Source of the DNA: Sphaerisporangium fuscum
GTDB taxonomy: Bacteria; Actinomycetota; Actinomycetes; Streptosporangiales; Streptosporangiaceae
NCBI RefSeq assembly: GCF_018531465.1
Contig: NZ_JAHDTF010000053.1
Location: 1 to 46,967, forward strand
DNA: 46,967 nt
Direction: 5' to 3'
Within the stretch, counting starts at the first letter, position 1, and the number at the start of each line of letters is the position of its first letter. A program made the translations under genes and the position numbers. A model generated the notes under the pieces. The model was given only the letters and a program-made list of their open reading frames with translations, made no database searches and was not told the origin of the DNA. Positions 14,675-23,657 of this stretch are shown piece after piece.

Positions 14675-17035
14675 TCACCAGCCGGAGGGGCGGTCCTCGT
14701 ACGGCCACTCGTCGAAGGGGTACCACCAGTGGTCGGCGGCCGGGCGGTGCCAGTGGCGGTTGAGGCGGTCGCCCCGGCCCCGCTCGCCCGGATCGCGGCC
14801 CTGCCCCCACCACTCGTCCGGGGCGCCCGGCTCGTGGCCCGGCGCCCCGTCCTCGGGGCTCCCCGGGCGGGCGGGGACGGCCTGGTCCTCGGGCTTCAGC
14901 CCGGGAGTCGAGCCGCCGCCGAACCGCTGCATGTCCGGGGAGCTGAACGACTTCGCCGGCACGTCGCGCAGCGCCTCCTCCATGGACTTCACCCAGATCG
15001 GCCCCGGCAGGGTCGCGCCCTGGATGTTCCCGTAGGACTGCCCGCCGATCTCCACCCCCGTCAGCGGATGCTTGTAGGCCCCCCTGATGTCGCCCAGGCT
15101 GACGGCGGCGGCCAGGTCCGGGGTGTACCCGGCGAACCACGCCGAGGTGTAGCCGTTGTTGGTGCCCGTCTTGCCGCCCGCGTCCCGGCCGATGCCCTGA
15201 CCGCGCATGGTGCCCCTGGTGAACACCCCGGACAGCACCCAGTTGACCGCGTCGGCGACCTCCTGCTCGATCGCCTGCCGGCAGCTCGGCGCGACGGTCG
15301 TGTGCCTGCCGTCGTGCTCGACGATCTCGCTGATGGCCATCGGGTGGCAGAAGCGGCCGCGCGCGCCGAACGTCGCGAAGGCGCTCGCGACCGTCACCGG
15401 GTCCATCTCGTTGACTCCGAGGGTGAAGGTCGGCACCTCCTTCAGCGGCTTGCCGTCGGCCCTGGCGACGCCGAGGGAGCGGGCGGTGCGCACCACGTCG
15501 CACAGTCCCACCTCGCGCTCCAGCATCATGTAGAAGATGTTGACCGACTGCCAGGTGCCCGTGGCCAGGCTGTACGGGCCGCCCTTGCCCTCGCCGCTGG
15601 CGTTGTAGATCACCGTGCCGGGGGAGTTGACCTTGTGGCCGGCGCAGTCCTCGTACCCCGACGACGGCTCGAAGCCGCCCGGCGTGTCGAAGCCCTGGTC
15701 GAACCGCCAGCCCTTCGCCAGCGCCGTCGCCAGGGTGAACACCTTGAACGTCGAGCCGGCCTGGAACCCCAGCCCGCCGCCGTGCGCCACGTCCGCGGGC
15801 AGGTTGTAGGTGGTGCTCGGGCCGTTGTTGCTGTCGCCGGGGTTGATGCCGTACTTCTTGCTCGCCGCCAGGGCGCGGATGCGGCCCGTGCCGGGTTCGA
15901 CCATGGCCTCGGCGGCCACCTCGTTGTCCTTGGGGTGCACGTACGCCGCGATGGCGCGCTCGGCGGCGCGCTGCGCCACCGGGTCCAGGCTCGTCCTGAT
16001 CGTCAGACCGTCGCGGTACAGCCGCCGTTCCCGTTCCGCCCGCGTCCGCCCGAAGGCCGGATTGGCGGCGATCTCCTTCTGCACGTAGAGGCAGAAGAAC
16101 GGGTACCGGCTCTCGGAGCAGCCGCCCGGCTCGGGGCGCAGGTTGAGGGCCAGCGGTTCGGCCCGGGCGGCGTCGGCCCGCGCCTGCGGGACCATGCCGA
16201 GCTTCCCCATGCGTTCGAGGACGAGGTCGCGCCGCTCCAGCAGCCGCTTCTGGTGCTCGGCGCCGAGCGCCGGGTCGGTGAAGTACGGCGTGCGCACCGC
16301 GCCGGCGAGGGTGGCGGCCTGGGCCAGGGTGAGGTCGGCCGCCGAGGTGCCGAAGAACCGCTTGGCGGCCGCCTGGACGCCGAAGGCGCCGCCGCCGAAG
16401 TAGGTGATGTTGAGGTAGCGCACCAGGATCTGGTCCTTGGTGTACTTCCTCTCCAGGCCCATGGCGTACCGCAGTTCCTGGATCTTCCTGCGGATGCTCG
16501 GCGCCCGAGCCTGGCTGCGCTCGCCCTCGGAGCGGGCGTTCTGCAACAGGATGTTCTTGACGAGCTGCTGCGTCAGCGACGACCCGCCCTGCTGGATGCT
16601 CCTGGCCCTGGCGTTGGTGATCAGCGCCCGGATCGTGCCCTTGATGTCGAGGCCGGCGTGCTCGTAGAAGCGGGCGTCCTCGATGGCGACGATCGCCTTG
16701 AGCATGAGCGGCGAGATCTTGTCGATGCTCACCGACTGCCGGTTCTGCAGGTAGAACTGGGCGAACTGCTTGCCGTTCTTGTCGAGCAGCCGTGTGCGCT
16801 CGGGCAGCGGCAGCTCGCGCAGCATGGTGGGCACCTCGAAGAAGTCGTGCGTGGCGTCCCTGGTGAGGATGCCGGCTCCGCCCACGGCCGGGAGGGCCAG
16901 GGCCGCGACGAGAAGGCCCCCGGCCACGCCCGCCCCGCCGAGGGCGACGACGCCGGCGAGCACCGGACGCTCCCGCGCCCAGCGCGGCGCGGACCCGCCG
17001 AGCGGTGCCCGGCGGCCGTCGGTTCCCGTGCTCAC
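14675..17035 (-). CDS. Class A penicillin-binding protein (transglycosylase/transpeptidase)
   Basis: This is a 786-residue bifunctional cell-wall synthase. It has a short cytoplasmic N-terminus and one membrane helix (about residues 25-50). The GT51 domain carries the catalytic Glu in EDARFYEHAG (Glu119), then GGSSLTQQLVKN and RKIQE. The transpeptidase domain has SxxK as GSTFK, SxN as SVN and KTGT. A Pro/Gly/charged tail ends in aromatic residues. It polymerises and cross-links peptidoglycan outside the membrane. Start GTG at 17035. It lies 53 bp downstream of murA on the same strand, so both could be read as one cell-wall transcription unit. Confidence 0.93.
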   Translation of the reverse strand: MSTGTDGRRAPLGGSAPRWARERPVLAGVVALGGAGVAGGLLVAALALPAVGGAGILTRDATHDFFEVPTMLRELPLPERTRLLDKNGKQFAQFYLQNRQSVSIDKISPLMLKAIVAIEDARFYEHAGLDIKGTIRALITNARARSIQQGGSSLTQQLVKNILLQNARSEGERSQARAPSIRRKIQELRYAMGLERKYTKDQILVRYLNITYFGGGAFGVQAAAKRFFGTSAADLTLAQAATLAGAVRTPYFTDPALGAEHQKRLLERRDLVLERMGKLGMVPQARADAARAEPLALNLRPEPGGCSESRYPFFCLYVQKEIAANPAFGRTRAERERRLYRDGLTIRTSLDPVAQRAAERAIAAYVHPKDNEVAAEAMVEPGTGRIRALAASKKYGINPGDSNNGPSTTYNLPADVAHGGGLGFQAGSTFKVFTLATALAKGWRFDQGFDTPGGFEPSSGYEDCAGHKVNSPGTVIYNASGEGKGGPYSLATGTWQSVNIFYMMLEREVGLCDVVRTARSLGVARADGKPLKEVPTFTLGVNEMDPVTVASAFATFGARGRFCHPMAISEIVEHDGRHTTVAPSCRQAIEQEVADAVNWVLSGVFTRGTMRGQGIGRDAGGKTGTNNGYTSAWFAGYTPDLAAAVSLGDIRGAYKHPLTGVEIGGQSYGNIQGATLPGPIWVKSMEEALRDVPAKSFSSPDMQRFGGGSTPGLKPEDQAVPARPGSPEDGAPGHEPGAPDEWWGQGRDPGERGRGDRLNRHWHRPAADHWWYPFDEWPYEDRPSGW

Positions 17036-17088
17036 GGGATTAGAAGTGCGACCGCCAGAACCTCCGCAAACGCCCTAGCGAGGAATCT

Positions 17089-18393
17089 TTAAGCTTCCCG
17101 GCTGATCTTCAACCCAAGTGACGTGAATTGGTCAAAAACGCGATGATAGCCGCGTTCGATGTGGTTGACACCGCGCAGGGTGGAGTTCCCGTCGGCGACC
17201 GACGCGGCGAGCACCGCGGAGAAGCCGGCCCGGATGTCGGGCAGCGTGACGTCCGCGCCGCGCAGCTTGGACACCCCCCGCACGACCGCGGAGTGCTTGG
17301 CGTTGGTGTCGTGGTAGCGGCAGGCGGGCCCGCCCAGGCACACGTCGAAGATCTCGATCTCGCAGCCCATCTTCTGCAGCGCCGGCACGTACACCAGGCG
17401 GTTCTCGAAGACGGTCTCGTGCAGGACCGACATGCCCTCGGCCTGCGTGAACAGGACCATCAGCGGCGTCTGCCAGTCGGTCATGAAGCCGGGGTGGGTG
17501 TCGGTCTGGACGGCGGCGGCGCGCAGGCCGTCCGGCGCGGAGGCCGTCAGCCAGTCGTCGGTGATGTCGAACTGCGCGCCCATGCGGGCCAGGGTGGTGA
17601 TGGCGGTGACCAGGCGGTCCTGCGGGCAGCCGTGCACCCGGACCTCGCCCCCGGTGATCAGCCCGGCCACCAGGTAGGAGAACGCCTCGATGCGGTCGCC
17701 GGCGAGCCAGGTGGACGCGCCGCGCAGGCGCTCGACGCCCTCGATCACGATGCGGCGGTCGGGGCTGAGCTCGATGCGGGCGCCCATGCGCTGCAGGAAC
17801 AGCGCCAGCTCGACGACCTCCGGCTCGGTGGCCGCGCCCTTGATCACCGTCTTGCCCTCGGCGAGCACGGCCGACAGCAGGATCGTCTCGGTGGCGCCGA
17901 CGCTGGGGTAGGGCAGCTCGATGCGGGTGCCGCGCAGGCGGCGGGCCTTGGCGAAGATGCCGGTGTCGCCGACCTCGACCTCGGCGCCCATCGCGCGCAG
18001 CGCCTCGACGTGGAAGTTCACCGGCCGCCGCCCGATCGGGTCGCCGCCCACCAGCGGGACGAACGCCTCGCCCGCCAGGTGCAGCAGCGGGCCGAGCATC
18101 AGGATCGGGATGCGGTTGAGCCCGGTGAAGGCCTCCGGCACCCGCGGCCGGATCTCGGGGCCGCGCTCCAGGTGGATCTCACGTCCCTCGACCCGGACCT
18201 CGATGCCGAGGGCGTCCAGCATCGCGGCGGTGATGCCGACCTCGCCGACCTCCGGCGCGTTGTGCAGAGTGCTCGGGCCGCTGCCCAGCATGGCGGCCAC
18301 CATGTGCTTGGACACGGCGTTCTTGGAACCCCGTACTTCGACGTCCCCCCGCAGAGGTCCGGAAGGTTCGATCAGCCATACCTCATCGCTCAC
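17089..18393 (-). CDS. murA: UDP-N-acetylglucosamine 1-carboxyvinyltransferase (MurA) with catalytic Cys replaced by Asp
   Basis: This 434-residue enol-transferase has the MurA fold. The active-site Lys-Asn is in RGSKN (Lys24, Asn25). The mobile loop reads VGGDPIGRRPV where most bacteria have GGCxIGxRPV, so residue 118 is Asp not Cys. The rest is intact: TDWQTP (catalytic Asp), ETVFENR and DIRAG (Arg). It transfers enolpyruvyl from PEP to UDP-GlcNAc, the first committed step of peptidoglycan synthesis. The Asp form is known to work and to resist fosfomycin in mycobacteria. GTG at 18393 gives the family N-terminus. It is divergent from the DUF2567-like gene. It may be the sole MurA or a paralogue. 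Confidence 0.92.
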   Translation of the reverse strand: MSDEVWLIEPSGPLRGDVEVRGSKNAVSKHMVAAMLGSGPSTLHNAPEVGEVGITAAMLDALGIEVRVEGREIHLERGPEIRPRVPEAFTGLNRIPILMLGPLLHLAGEAFVPLVGGDPIGRRPVNFHVEALRAMGAEVEVGDTGIFAKARRLRGTRIELPYPSVGATETILLSAVLAEGKTVIKGAATEPEVVELALFLQRMGARIELSPDRRIVIEGVERLRGASTWLAGDRIEAFSYLVAGLITGGEVRVHGCPQDRLVTAITTLARMGAQFDITDDWLTASAPDGLRAAAVQTDTHPGFMTDWQTPLMVLFTQAEGMSVLHETVFENRLVYVPALQKMGCEIEIFDVCLGGPACRYHDTNAKHSAVVRGVSKLRGADVTLPDIRAGFSAVLAASVADGNSTLRGVNHIERGYHRVFDQFTSLGLKISREA

Positions 18394-18452
18394 GGGGGAC
18401 AGCCTAACCGTGGCCCGCGCGCGGCCGAAGGCGTGGCGGCCGGAGGGGTGGG

Positions 18453-18458
18453 TAGCAT
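18453..18458 (+). promoter_or_regulatory. Possible -10 element for the DUF2567-like gene
   Basis: TAGCAT, in the AT-rich spot of the 106-bp region between murA and the membrane protein gene, fits the TANNNT pattern. A start near 18465 would give a leader of about 35 nt. Confidence 0.4.
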
Positions 18459-18499
18459 ATGCGGATCCACACGAGCGAGACTCAGGGCGAGGTGATCGG

Positions 18500-19027
18500 G
18501 TGCGGCATCTGCGAGACTTCGGCCTGACCGTCGTGGTCCTCGGCCTCCTCGGCGTCGCGGCGGGTCTCGCCTGGTCGGCGCTGGCTCCCCGCACGCCGTA
18601 CATCGTCACCCAGGGCGGACCGGAGCTGGCCGACCCGACCACCCAGTCGCTGATCGCCGCCGACGGCTGGTTCGCCGTGATCACCGGGGTCGCGGGCCTG
18701 GCCTGCGGCGTGGGCGCCTACCTGCTCTCCCGCAAGGGCCGTCCGCTCGCCCTGCTGTCCGGCCTCGCGGTCGGCGGCCTGCTGGCGGGCTTCCTCGCCC
18801 TCAGCGTGGGCAGCTCGCTCGGCGGGCCGATGGTGCAGGCGGCGGCGCCGGGGGCGGCGGCCGTCGGCTCGACGGTCGACGTGCTGGCCATCACCGCGCA
18901 CGGCGTGCTGCTGTGCTGGGCCCTGGTGGCGGTCGCGATCTTCGGTCTCCTGGAGTCCATCGACGGCTACCGCGACTCGCCGCTGCGCCAGCCCTACGCC
19001 GGCGAGCCCCCGCACACGGGCTCCTGA
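18500..19027 (+). CDS. Small integral membrane protein, DUF2567-like
   Basis: This 175-residue protein has four predicted membrane helices: GLTVVVLGLLGVAAGLAWSAL, WFAVITGVAGLACGVGAYLL, LALLSGLAVGGLLAGFLALSVG and VLAITAHGVLLCWALVAVAIFGLL. The loop after the first helix (APRTPYIVTQGGPELADP) is typical of the actinobacterial DUF2567 group, whose function is unknown. GTG at 18500 is chosen with GAGG about 8 nt upstream. It is divergent from murA. No enzymatic motifs are visible. Confidence 0.75.
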   Translation: MRHLRDFGLTVVVLGLLGVAAGLAWSALAPRTPYIVTQGGPELADPTTQSLIAADGWFAVITGVAGLACGVGAYLLSRKGRPLALLSGLAVGGLLAGFLALSVGSSLGGPMVQAAAPGAAAVGSTVDVLAITAHGVLLCWALVAVAIFGLLESIDGYRDSPLRQPYAGEPPHTGS

Positions 19028-19204
19028 CGCCCTCGGGGGCGCTGAGCGCCTCCCGCGCGGGGAAAGGCTTCAGGTGAGAGGGGTTCCGCGGCCACGCTTG
19101 GCGAACATTGCCGTCGCCACCCGGCGTTCCCGCTGAACACACTGGCGTCATCTGCCGGAACACGCCCGGCCGGCGAGCGGACCTCACGCCCCCAAGGAGC
19201 CACA

Positions 19205-20611
19205 GTGACCGAGTTGTTCTACCTGTCCGCCACCGAGATGCTCGCCCTGCTGCGCGCCAAGGAGATCAGCGCGGTGGAGCTGGCCGAGGCCCACCTGCGG
19301 CGGATCGACGAGGTGAACGGCGAGGTCAACGCGATCGTCACGCTGGTGGCCGACCAGGCGCTGGAACAGGCCCGAGCGCTCGACGACGGTCTCGCCCGCG
19401 GTCACTGGCAGGGCCCCCTGCACGGCCTTCCCATCGCCTACAAGGACCTGACCGACACCGCCGGCATCCGCACGACGTACGGGTCGCCGCTGTTCGCCGG
19501 CAACGTGCCCGGACAGGACGAACCGCTGGTGCGGCGCGCCAGGGCGGCCGGGGCGGTCACCGTCGGCAAGACCAACACCCCCGAGTTCGGCACCGGCTCC
19601 CACACCGTCAACGAGGTGTTCGGCGCGACCCGCAACCCCTACGACCTCACCAGGAGCGCCGGCGGCAGCAGCGGCGGGGCCGCCGCCGCGCTCGCCTCCG
19701 GCATGGTGCCGCTGGCCGACGGGTCCGACATGGGCGGCTCGCTGCGCAACCCCGCGTCGTTCTGCAACGTCGTGGGGCTGCGGCCGACCCCGGGCCGCGT
19801 GCCGGACGACTCCGCCACCGCGGCGTGGTACACCCTGTCGGTCGCCGGGCCGATGGCCAGGACGGTGAGCGACGCGGCGCTGCTGATGAGCGTCATCGCC
19901 GGTTTCGCCCCCACCTCGCCGTTCGCGATCCGCGAGGACGGTTCGATCTTCGCCGGGCCGCTGGAGCCGGACGTCGCCGGGCTGCGGGTGGCGTGGAGCC
20001 CCGACCTGGGCGGGCTGCCGGTGGACCCGGAGACGGCCGAGGTGACCGCGCGCGCCCCCGGCGTGCTCGCGGGGCTCGGGGCGAAGGTCGAGCGGGTCGA
20101 CCTCGACCTGTCCGACGCCGAGGACGCCTTCCGCATCTACCGCGCCTGGTACTACGCCGCCACCTTCGGCGACCTCCCACAGGAACGGCTCGGCGCGAAC
20201 GTGGCCTGGAACGTCGAGCAGGGCCGCAAGGTGACCGGCGCCGACCTGGCCCGCGCCGAGCGGCTGCGCAGCGGCCTGTTCCAGCGCATGAACGCCTTCT
20301 TCGACGACCACGACGTGCTGCTGGCCCCGGTGAGCCAGGTGCCGCCCTTCCCCGTGGAGCAGCCGTACGTCACGGAGGTGGCGGGCGTGGCGATGCCCGA
20401 CTACCTGGCCTGGATGCGCTCGGCGTACTGGATCAGCGTCCTGCACGCCCCGGCGGCCTCGGTGCCGTGCGGCTTCACCCCGGGCGGCCTCCCGGTGGGC
20501 GTCCAGATCGTGGCCCGCCCCTGGGCCGACCGGACCGTCCTGAAGACCGCCTACGCCTTCGAACAGGCCACCGGCGAGGGCGCCGTCCGCCCCGCGTTCA
20601 GAGGCCGGTAG
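19205..20611 (+). CDS. Amidase (amidase-signature family)
   Basis: This is a 468-residue amidase. The amidase-signature core is present: Lys80 in the segment GLPIAYKDL, the Gly/Ser-rich AGGSSGGAAAAL with the cis-Ser, and the nucleophile region ADGSDMGGSLRNPA. Such enzymes hydrolyse carboxamides using a Ser-cisSer-Lys triad. The length is normal. It is not in a gatCAB operon, so a catabolic amidase is more likely than the tRNA amidotransferase subunit GatA. Start GTG at 19205 follows AAGGAG (19194-19199) with 5 nt spacing. It converges with ybaK, 7 bp away. The 177 bp before it show no gene. Confidence 0.92.
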   Translation: MTELFYLSATEMLALLRAKEISAVELAEAHLRRIDEVNGEVNAIVTLVADQALEQARALDDGLARGHWQGPLHGLPIAYKDLTDTAGIRTTYGSPLFAGNVPGQDEPLVRRARAAGAVTVGKTNTPEFGTGSHTVNEVFGATRNPYDLTRSAGGSSGGAAAALASGMVPLADGSDMGGSLRNPASFCNVVGLRPTPGRVPDDSATAAWYTLSVAGPMARTVSDAALLMSVIAGFAPTSPFAIREDGSIFAGPLEPDVAGLRVAWSPDLGGLPVDPETAEVTARAPGVLAGLGAKVERVDLDLSDAEDAFRIYRAWYYAATFGDLPQERLGANVAWNVEQGRKVTGADLARAERLRSGLFQRMNAFFDDHDVLLAPVSQVPPFPVEQPYVTEVAGVAMPDYLAWMRSAYWISVLHAPAASVPCGFTPGGLPVGVQIVARPWADRTVLKTAYAFEQATGEGAVRPAFRGR

Positions 20612-20618
20612 GCGCGGA

Positions 20619-21119
20619 TCAGGACGCCTTGCCGATGGGGGCGGTGGTGGCCTTGGTGAGGCGGATGAGCTCGGCCGGGGCGGTCTCGATCTGGAGGCCG
20701 CGGCGGCCGGCCGAGAAGAAGATCGTCTCGAAGCCGAGGGCGGACTCGTCGATCACCGTCGGCAGGGCCTTGCGCTGGCCGAGAGGGCTGATGCCGCCGA
20801 CGACGTAGCCGGTGACCCGCTCGACCTTGGACGCGTCGGCCATCGCCGCCCGCTTGCCGCCGAGGGCGGCGGCGAACGCCTTGAGGTCGAGCTTGCCGGA
20901 GACGGGCACGACCGCGACGGCGAGCCCGGTCTCGACCTCGGCGACCAGCGTCTTGAAGATGCGGTCGTGCGGCACGCCGAGCGCGTCGGCGGCCTCCTCG
21001 CCGTAGGCCTGGGCCGCGGGGTCGTGGTCGTAGGGGTGGAGTGTGAACGTGGCCCCGGCCTTGGCCAGGGCCACGGTGGCGGGAGTGCCCTGGCCTGTCT
21101 TGTTCTTCGTCTTGCTCAC
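20619..21119 (-). CDS. ybaK: YbaK-type Cys-tRNA(Pro)/aminoacyl-tRNA deacylase
   Basis: This 166-residue protein fits the YbaK/EbsC family. The conserved Lys is in IFKTLVAEV, and the later segments AVVPVSGKLDLKAFAAALGGKRAAMAD and GYVVGGISPLGQRKALPTVID are hallmarks. The enzyme removes Cys wrongly attached to tRNA-Pro by trans-editing. The tail IGKAS is also typical. It is divergent from hisD over 100 bp containing an AT-rich stretch (21130-21157, with the short palindrome TACAATGTA at 21148-21156) that probably holds its promoter. Confidence 0.93.
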   Translation of the reverse strand: MSKTKNKTGQGTPATVALAKAGATFTLHPYDHDPAAQAYGEEAADALGVPHDRIFKTLVAEVETGLAVAVVPVSGKLDLKAFAAALGGKRAAMADASKVERVTGYVVGGISPLGQRKALPTVIDESALGFETIFFSAGRRGLQIETAPAELIRLTKATTAPIGKAS

Positions 21120-21207
21120 GGCGCCAGCTTAACGACAAGTTAAAATCTACAATGTAAAGGCGCCGTCCGAATGGCGGACGGGGGCCGGGTCCGGGTGGCG
21201 ACCTCCG

Positions 21208-21220
21208 TAGACTGGACCGG
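21208..21220 (+). promoter_or_regulatory. -10 element placing the hisD start codon at +1 (leaderless mRNA)
   Basis: TAGACT at 21208-21213 matches TANNNT and ends 6 nt before the G of the hisD GTG at 21220. That is the spacing seen for leaderless actinobacterial transcripts. There is no ribosome-binding site in the 15 nt before the start, which supports the reading. Confidence 0.6.
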
Positions 21221-22524
21221 TGATATCCCGTATCGACCTGCGCGGGTCCCTTCCGGGCAACCTGCGCGACGTGCTGCCCCGCGCCGAACTCGACGTCGAG
21301 GCCGCCCTTTCGAAGGTGCGGCCGATCTGCGACGAGGTGCGCCATAGGGGCGTGGCGGCGGTACGGGAGCTGACCGCCCGGTTCGACGGCGTGGAGCTCG
21401 ACTCCACCCGCGTCCCGGCGGAGGCGATCGGCGCCGCGCTCGACGCCCTCGACCCCGCCGTGCGCGCCGCCCTCGAGGAGTCGATCCGCCGGGCCCGGCT
21501 GGTCCACCGCGACCAGCGCCGCACCGACACCGTCACCCAGGTCGTGCCCGGCGGCACGGTCACCGAGCGGTGGGTGCCCGTCGAACGGGTCGGCCTGTAC
21601 GTCCCGGGCGGGCGCGCGGTCTATCCGTCCAGCGTGGTGATGAACGTCGTGCCGGCGCAGGAGGCCGGGGTGCCGTCCCTGGCGGTCACCTCCCCGCCGC
21701 AGGCCGAGTTCGGCGGGCTTCCGCACCCGACGATCCTCGCCGCGTGCGCGCTGCTCGGCGTCGACGAGGTGTACGCCGTCGGCGGCGCCCAGGCCGTGGC
21801 GATGTTCGCCTACGGCACCGAGGAATGCCCGTCGGTCAGCATGGTCACCGGCCCTGGCAACATCTGGGTCGCCGCCGCGAAGCGCCTGCTCAAGGGCCAC
21901 ATCGGCATCGACTCCGAGGCGGGGCCCACCGAGATCGCCATCCTCGCCGACGACACCGCCGACCCCGTCCACGTCGCGGCCGACCTCATCAGCCAGGCCG
22001 AGCACGACGTGATCGCCGCCGCCGTGCTGGTCACCGACAGCGAGGCGCTGGCCGAGGCCGTCGAGAAGGAGCTGCCGGTCCAGGTCGCGGCCACCAAGCA
22101 CTCCGAGCGCATCTCCGAGGCCCTGGCGGGCAGCCAGTCGGGCATCGTGCTGGTCTCCGGCCTCGACGACGGGCTGAAGGTCGTCGACGCCTACGCCGCC
22201 GAGCACCTGGAGATCCAGACCGCCGACGCCCACGCCGTGGCGGCCCGGGTGCGCAACGCCGGTGCGATCTTCATCGGGCCGTACGCCCCGGTGTCCCTCG
22301 GTGACTACCTCGCCGGGTCCAACCACGTGCTGCCCACGGGCGGCTGCGCCTGCCACTCCTCGGGCCTTTCGGTGCAGACGTTCCTGCGCGGCATCCACGT
22401 CGTCGACTACAGCCGCGAGGCCCTGGCCGAGGCGGCCGGGCACGTCTACGCGCTCTCGGGCGCCGAGGACCTGCCCGCCCACGGCGCCGCGGTCCGCGTG
22501 CGGTTCGAGGGGAGCCCCCGATGA
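21220..22524 (+). CDS. hisD: Histidinol dehydrogenase
   Basis: This 434-residue enzyme catalyses the last two steps of histidine synthesis, histidinol to histidine with two NAD+. The family signature is clear: VERVGLYVPGGRAVYPSSVVMNVVPAQEAGV, then GGAQAVAMFAYGT, GPGNIWVAAAKRLLKG, DLISQAEHD and GSNHVLPTGG, the last two carrying zinc ligands. Start GTG at 21220 lacks a ribosome-binding site but sits right after a -10 element, so it is probably leaderless. It is first in a chain of his genes; its stop overlaps hisC as ATGA. Confidence 0.97.
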   Translation: MISRIDLRGSLPGNLRDVLPRAELDVEAALSKVRPICDEVRHRGVAAVRELTARFDGVELDSTRVPAEAIGAALDALDPAVRAALEESIRRARLVHRDQRRTDTVTQVVPGGTVTERWVPVERVGLYVPGGRAVYPSSVVMNVVPAQEAGVPSLAVTSPPQAEFGGLPHPTILAACALLGVDEVYAVGGAQAVAMFAYGTEECPSVSMVTGPGNIWVAAAKRLLKGHIGIDSEAGPTEIAILADDTADPVHVAADLISQAEHDVIAAAVLVTDSEALAEAVEKELPVQVAATKHSERISEALAGSQSGIVLVSGLDDGLKVVDAYAAEHLEIQTADAHAVAARVRNAGAIFIGPYAPVSLGDYLAGSNHVLPTGGCACHSSGLSVQTFLRGIHVVDYSREALAEAAGHVYALSGAEDLPAHGAAVRVRFEGSPR

Positions 22525-23657
22525 GCGGCGTACGGCTCGACGACCTGCCGATCCGCGACGACCTGCGCGGGCGCACCCCGTACGGCGCGCCCCAGATCGA
22601 CGTGCCGGTTCGGCTGAACACCAACGAGAACCCCTACCCGCCCTCGCCCGGCCTGGTCGCCGACCTGGCCGAGGCGGTGCGGCGCGACGCCTCCGAGCTC
22701 AACCGCTACCCCGACCGCGACGCCGTCGCCCTGCGCGAGGACCTCGCCGCCTACCTCGGCCACGGCCTGACCTCCCGCCAGGTGTGGGCGGCCAACGGCT
22801 CCAACGAGGTGCTGCAGCAGATCCTGCAGGCGTTCGGCGGCCCCGGGCGGTCGGCGATGGGGTTCGAGCCGTCCTACTCCATGCACCCGATCATCACCAC
22901 CGGCTCCGCCACCCGCTGGATCCCCGGCGCCCGCGAGGACGACTTCGGCCTCGATCCGGAGAAGGCGGTGGCGGCGATCGAGGAGCACCGGCCCGACATC
23001 GTGTTCCTGACCAGCCCGAACAACCCGACGGGCACGGCCCTGCCGATGGAGGCCATCCAGCGCGTGGTGGCGGCCGCGCCCGGCATGGTGGTCGTCGACG
23101 AGGCCTACTTCGAGTTCGCCCGCACCGGCACGCCGAGCTCGCTCACCCTGCTGCCCGGCAACCCGCGGCTGATCGTCACCCGCACCATGTCGAAAGCGTT
23201 CGCCATGGCCGGCACACGGCTCGGCTACCTCGCCACCGATCCGGCCGTGATCGACGCGCTGCTGCTGGTGCGCCTGCCGTACCACCTGTCCACGCTGACC
23301 CAGGCCGCCGCGCGGGTCGCCCTGGCGCACACCGGCGAGCTGCTCGGCACCGTCGACCGGCTGCGGGCCGAGCGCGACGCGTGCGTGGCCTGGCTGCGCG
23401 GCCAGGGTCTGGAGGTCGCCGACTCCGACGCCAACTTCGTGCTGTTCGGCCGGTTCGCCGACCGCCGCGCGGTGTGGGAGGGGCTGCTGGAGCGCGGGGT
23501 GCTGATCCGTGAGGTGGGCCCGCCCGAGTGGCTGCGCGTCTCCGTCGGCACCGCCGAGGAGATGGCGGCCTTCCGCGAGGCGATGTCCGCCGTGCTGTCC
23601 GTCGCAAGACCCGCGTCCGCCCCCGCCGGACGCGACGATCTGGAGGAAGTCCTGTGA
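22521..23657 (+). CDS. hisC: Histidinol-phosphate aminotransferase
   Basis: This is a 378-residue PLP-dependent class I/II aminotransferase. RLNTNENPYPPSP is the family N-terminal motif. NGSNEVLQQILQAFGGPG contacts PLP, VFLTSPNNPTG and VVVDEAYFEF hold the PLP-binding Asn and Asp-Tyr, and TRTMSKAFAMAGTRLGY carries the Schiff-base Lys. It converts imidazole-acetol phosphate with glutamate to histidinol phosphate. The ATGA overlap with hisD and the GTGA overlap with hisB indicate translational coupling. Confidence 0.97.
   Translation: MSGVRLDDLPIRDDLRGRTPYGAPQIDVPVRLNTNENPYPPSPGLVADLAEAVRRDASELNRYPDRDAVALREDLAAYLGHGLTSRQVWAANGSNEVLQQILQAFGGPGRSAMGFEPSYSMHPIITTGSATRWIPGAREDDFGLDPEKAVAAIEEHRPDIVFLTSPNNPTGTALPMEAIQRVVAAAPGMVVVDEAYFEFARTGTPSSLTLLPGNPRLIVTRTMSKAFAMAGTRLGYLATDPAVIDALLLVRLPYHLSTLTQAAARVALAHTGELLGTVDRLRAERDACVAWLRGQGLEVADSDANFVLFGRFADRRAVWEGLLERGVLIREVGPPEWLRVSVGTAEEMAAFREAMSAVLSVARPASAPAGRDDLEEVL

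Noticed and set aside
20551..22482. Reverse-strand open frame of about 640 codons opposite hisD
   Set aside because: It overlaps hisD and ybaK in non-coding frames and lacks any recognisable domain.
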